Positions 52,318-54,034 of a DNA stretch of 54,034 nt are shown here, in pieces. The notes beneath the pieces were generated by a model, which saw only the letters and a list, made by a program, of their open reading frames with translations, had not been told where the DNA came from and did no database searches. The translations under genes and the position numbers were made by a program. The stretch's first letter is position 1, and every line of letters starts with the position of its first letter. Source of the stretch: CAWKDC01 sp044445605 (GTDB taxonomy: Bacteria > Pseudomonadota > Gammaproteobacteria > JABCZS01); assembly GCA_044445605.1 (NCBI GenBank), contig JBIOEA010000014.1, forward strand, positions 1 through 54,034, written 5' to 3'.

Positions 52318-53472
52318 TCAAAGTTTACTTTTTAGTTTTGCGTTTTTTTCTCCTGGAGCGCTTTTGTTTTCAATTTCTTGAAGATGGCTTAAACACATGG
52401 CCAGCTCCGCTCGAAATTGCATCATCAACTCTCCCGCCATTAAATCTCCACGAATCAAAGGACCACCTTGGCCACTCCATAAAGACATAAATTGAGCAGA
52501 ATTTTGTTCTGCGGCTTTTTTGCGGACAGCAGAGCTTAACGAGTTAGCCATGGGATATGGTGGATAAACTGTGATGTTTTCTTCCATATCGCGGATAAAC
52601 TGTGTGTTTACGCCGCGAGCAGGCTTGCCTGAATAGGCTGAAGTTATTGTTGTATTGTCATAATTTATCAGGCTCAACTTTCTTAATTCTTTTTTATATA
52701 TTGAGTTCGCACCGCTCTCTTTCGTTGCAATGAATGAAGTACCCATCTGTACTCCAGCAGCACCCAGCACAACAGCGGCAGCAATTCCTCGGCCATTCAT
52801 AATACCGCCTGCCGCAATGACTGGGCATTTCACCGAATCGGCTATGCGAGGCAATAATGCCATGAGTCCTACGGCAGCGTGCCTGGTTGGTGTTTTAAAT
52901 CCACCTCTGTGCCCCCCAGCTTCAACCCCTTGGGCCACAATTGCATCAATACCTACGTTTTCTAGAACTTTTGCTTCTTCCAGAGAGGTTGCGGTTCCAA
53001 TTAAATAAACACCAGCCTCCTTGAGTTTTTTAATTAAATGTTCAGGTAAAACACCAAAAGCAAAACTTATAATTGGAACATTTTCTTGTAAAACAATGTC
53101 CACAATATCGTTGGTATAATCTTTTGGCATAGCAAGTACGGATTGTGTGGGTGGGAGTTTGAGCTCAGCCTCAAATTTATTCAACATCTGTAGATAAGGC
53201 TCAAAATGCGTTAGAGGTGGACTATGCTCCGCATCGGGATCAGTAATTAGGAGGTTAACTGCAAAAGGTTTATCTGTCAGTTGCTTTATTTTTTTTATGC
53301 CTAATCTAGCGGCTTCAGGCGTTAGATAGCCCGTGGCAAAGCTTCCCAGCCCTCCACTATTCGACACAGCAGCTACTAATTCGGGGGTGGTGATTCCGCC
53401 AGCCATGGGAGCCTGAATAATCACAGGTTGTCTAAGACCAAGTTTCTGTGCAAGTATCAAAACATTATTCAT
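52318..53472 (-). CDS. Nitronate monooxygenase / 2-nitropropane dioxygenase-like flavoprotein
   Basis: A 384-residue FMN-dependent TIM-barrel protein. Motifs: QAPMAGGITTPELVAAVSNSGGLGSF near the N-terminus, AQGVEAGGHRG with the catalytic-region His, CPVIAAGGIMNGRGIAAAVVLGAAGVQMGTSFIAT for phosphate binding. It oxidises alkyl nitronates or related compounds; FabK-like activity is an alternative reading. The stop of the DUF4286 gene overlaps its start by four bases. Confidence 0.92.
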   Translation of the reverse strand: MNNVLILAQKLGLRQPVIIQAPMAGGITTPELVAAVSNSGGLGSFATGYLTPEAARLGIKKIKQLTDKPFAVNLLITDPDAEHSPPLTHFEPYLQMLNKFEAELKLPPTQSVLAMPKDYTNDIVDIVLQENVPIISFAFGVLPEHLIKKLKEAGVYLIGTATSLEEAKVLENVGIDAIVAQGVEAGGHRGGFKTPTRHAAVGLMALLPRIADSVKCPVIAAGGIMNGRGIAAAVVLGAAGVQMGTSFIATKESGANSIYKKELRKLSLINYDNTTITSAYSGKPARGVNTQFIRDMEENITVYPPYPMANSLSSAVRKKAAEQNSAQFMSLWSGQGGPLIRGDLMAGELMMQFRAELAMCLSHLQEIENKSAPGEKNAKLKSKL

Positions 53473-53831
53473 GATTGATGCTCCTTATTAAAAATCTCAA
53501 TGGCTTCCAAAACGCGCCGCGTTACAGTGTAGCCGTCACCAAGTTTCTCAAAAACCTGGCTGCGCATTTTTATAGCCTGTTTTTTGAGATAAGTCTCTAG
53601 TATTTTATAGTCAGAAACATAGTACTGGACAACAAGATTGCGATATCGCATGTGATTATCATCGAGGGGATTAACATTTTTATTAGAGAACAAGCGAAGT
53701 CCATCAAAACCGTTCAGGCTTACCATATCATGAAAATGTTCAATCAGCCAATCTTCATGCCTGTTATAAGAAGATTCCTGAATTGTTAAGTTAACCTCGT
53801 AAATATAACTCAGGGCGGGTTCTTTATGCAT
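53469..53831 (-). CDS. DUF4286-family protein
   Basis: A 120-residue protein of the DUF4286 family. The pattern is clear: YIYEVNLTI, a middle DWLIEHFHDMVSLNGFDG, and the late KMRSQVFEKLGDGYTVTRRVLE. The fold is probably a ferredoxin-like dimer; function is unknown. It is translationally coupled (ATGA) with the nitronate monooxygenase-like gene. The remaining 203 bases to the window end are AT-rich and hold no visible gene. Confidence 0.85.
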   Translation of the reverse strand: MHKEPALSYIYEVNLTIQESSYNRHEDWLIEHFHDMVSLNGFDGLRLFSNKNVNPLDDNHMRYRNLVVQYYVSDYKILETYLKKQAIKMRSQVFEKLGDGYTVTRRVLEAIEIFNKEHQS

Positions 53832-54034
53832 AGCGAATCCCTTCGTTTATTAATCGTTCTACTTTTTTACCTTTTATCACATGTTCATCAACGATTGATA
53901 AAGCGTTTTTTGTTCTGTAAATTGTCTACTCTTGCCCAATTACCTCTACATTAAAACGAATAACAATGCGCTTGTCAAATAATTTTACATTAATTCAAAT
54001 TCAAATGCATTCATCCATCTTATAGCTCTTAAAA

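Noticed and set aside
1..54034. CRISPR arrays, rRNA and tRNA genes
   Set aside because: I saw no regularly spaced repeats, no rRNA segments and no convincing tRNA T-arm or acceptor pairing. A short tRNA could still be missed by eye.

Overview
The window looks like part of the chromosome of a host-associated gammaproteobacterium, most likely in or near the Legionellales (Legionella/Coxiella/Berkiella-like). The basis is the gene order hslV-hslU-ubiE-ubiJ-ubiB-...-tatA-tatB-tatC, the pairing of argS with a SPOR protein, a modest GC content that is visibly lower in the accessory half, and several large eukaryote-like proteins (ankyrin repeats, a papain-like Cys/His/Asp protein, a protein ending in a CaaX box) set between housekeeping genes. 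The species assignment is inference; no rRNA or tRNA gene was seen.

Left half (about 1-31 kb) is accessory DNA. It holds two orphan type VI secretion effector loci. One is a VgrG (1554-4802) and the other an Hcp (19223-21091). Their unrelated delivery domains carry the same C-terminal domain of about 370-390 residues. Each is followed by small paralogous membrane proteins that look like immunity proteins: one at the VgrG locus, two plus a truncated remnant at the Hcp locus. Around them lie a broken AbiE toxin with an intact antitoxin, an orphan IS3 end, an SF1 helicase divergent from a CI-like repressor, and small metabolic enzymes (SDR, isochorismatase-like hydrolase, cupins, amine oxidase, methyltransferase, cyclase, GFA protein). 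Several gene types occur twice at distant places: VUT/YhhQ transporters, S24-like repressors without the catalytic dyad, short LuxR-type HTH proteins and about 65-residue HTH proteins. One VUT gene is coupled to queC, the other to a nucleosidase of the MTA/SAH type.

Right half (about 31.9-54 kb) is mostly core: dauA-like SulP transporter, cca, argS, a SPOR protein, hslVU, ubiEJB, an HIT protein, tatABC, a YfhL-like ferredoxin and coaD. Into this are set candidate host-directed effectors: an ankyrin protein with a Cys/His/Asp peptidase-like N-terminus (33915-35144), a three-gene ankyrin block between the SPOR gene and hslV (38878-43731), and a polytopic membrane protein ending in KKKGYCSIM (51166-52305). 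The end of the window has a nitronate monooxygenase-like gene coupled to a DUF4286 gene.

Sequence-level control elements are visible: palindromes inside promoter spacers of regulator genes, a divergent operator between repressor and helicase, a 22-codon ORF with a sequestered ribosome binding site coupled to a LuxR-type gene, and two families of short dispersed palindromic repeats.
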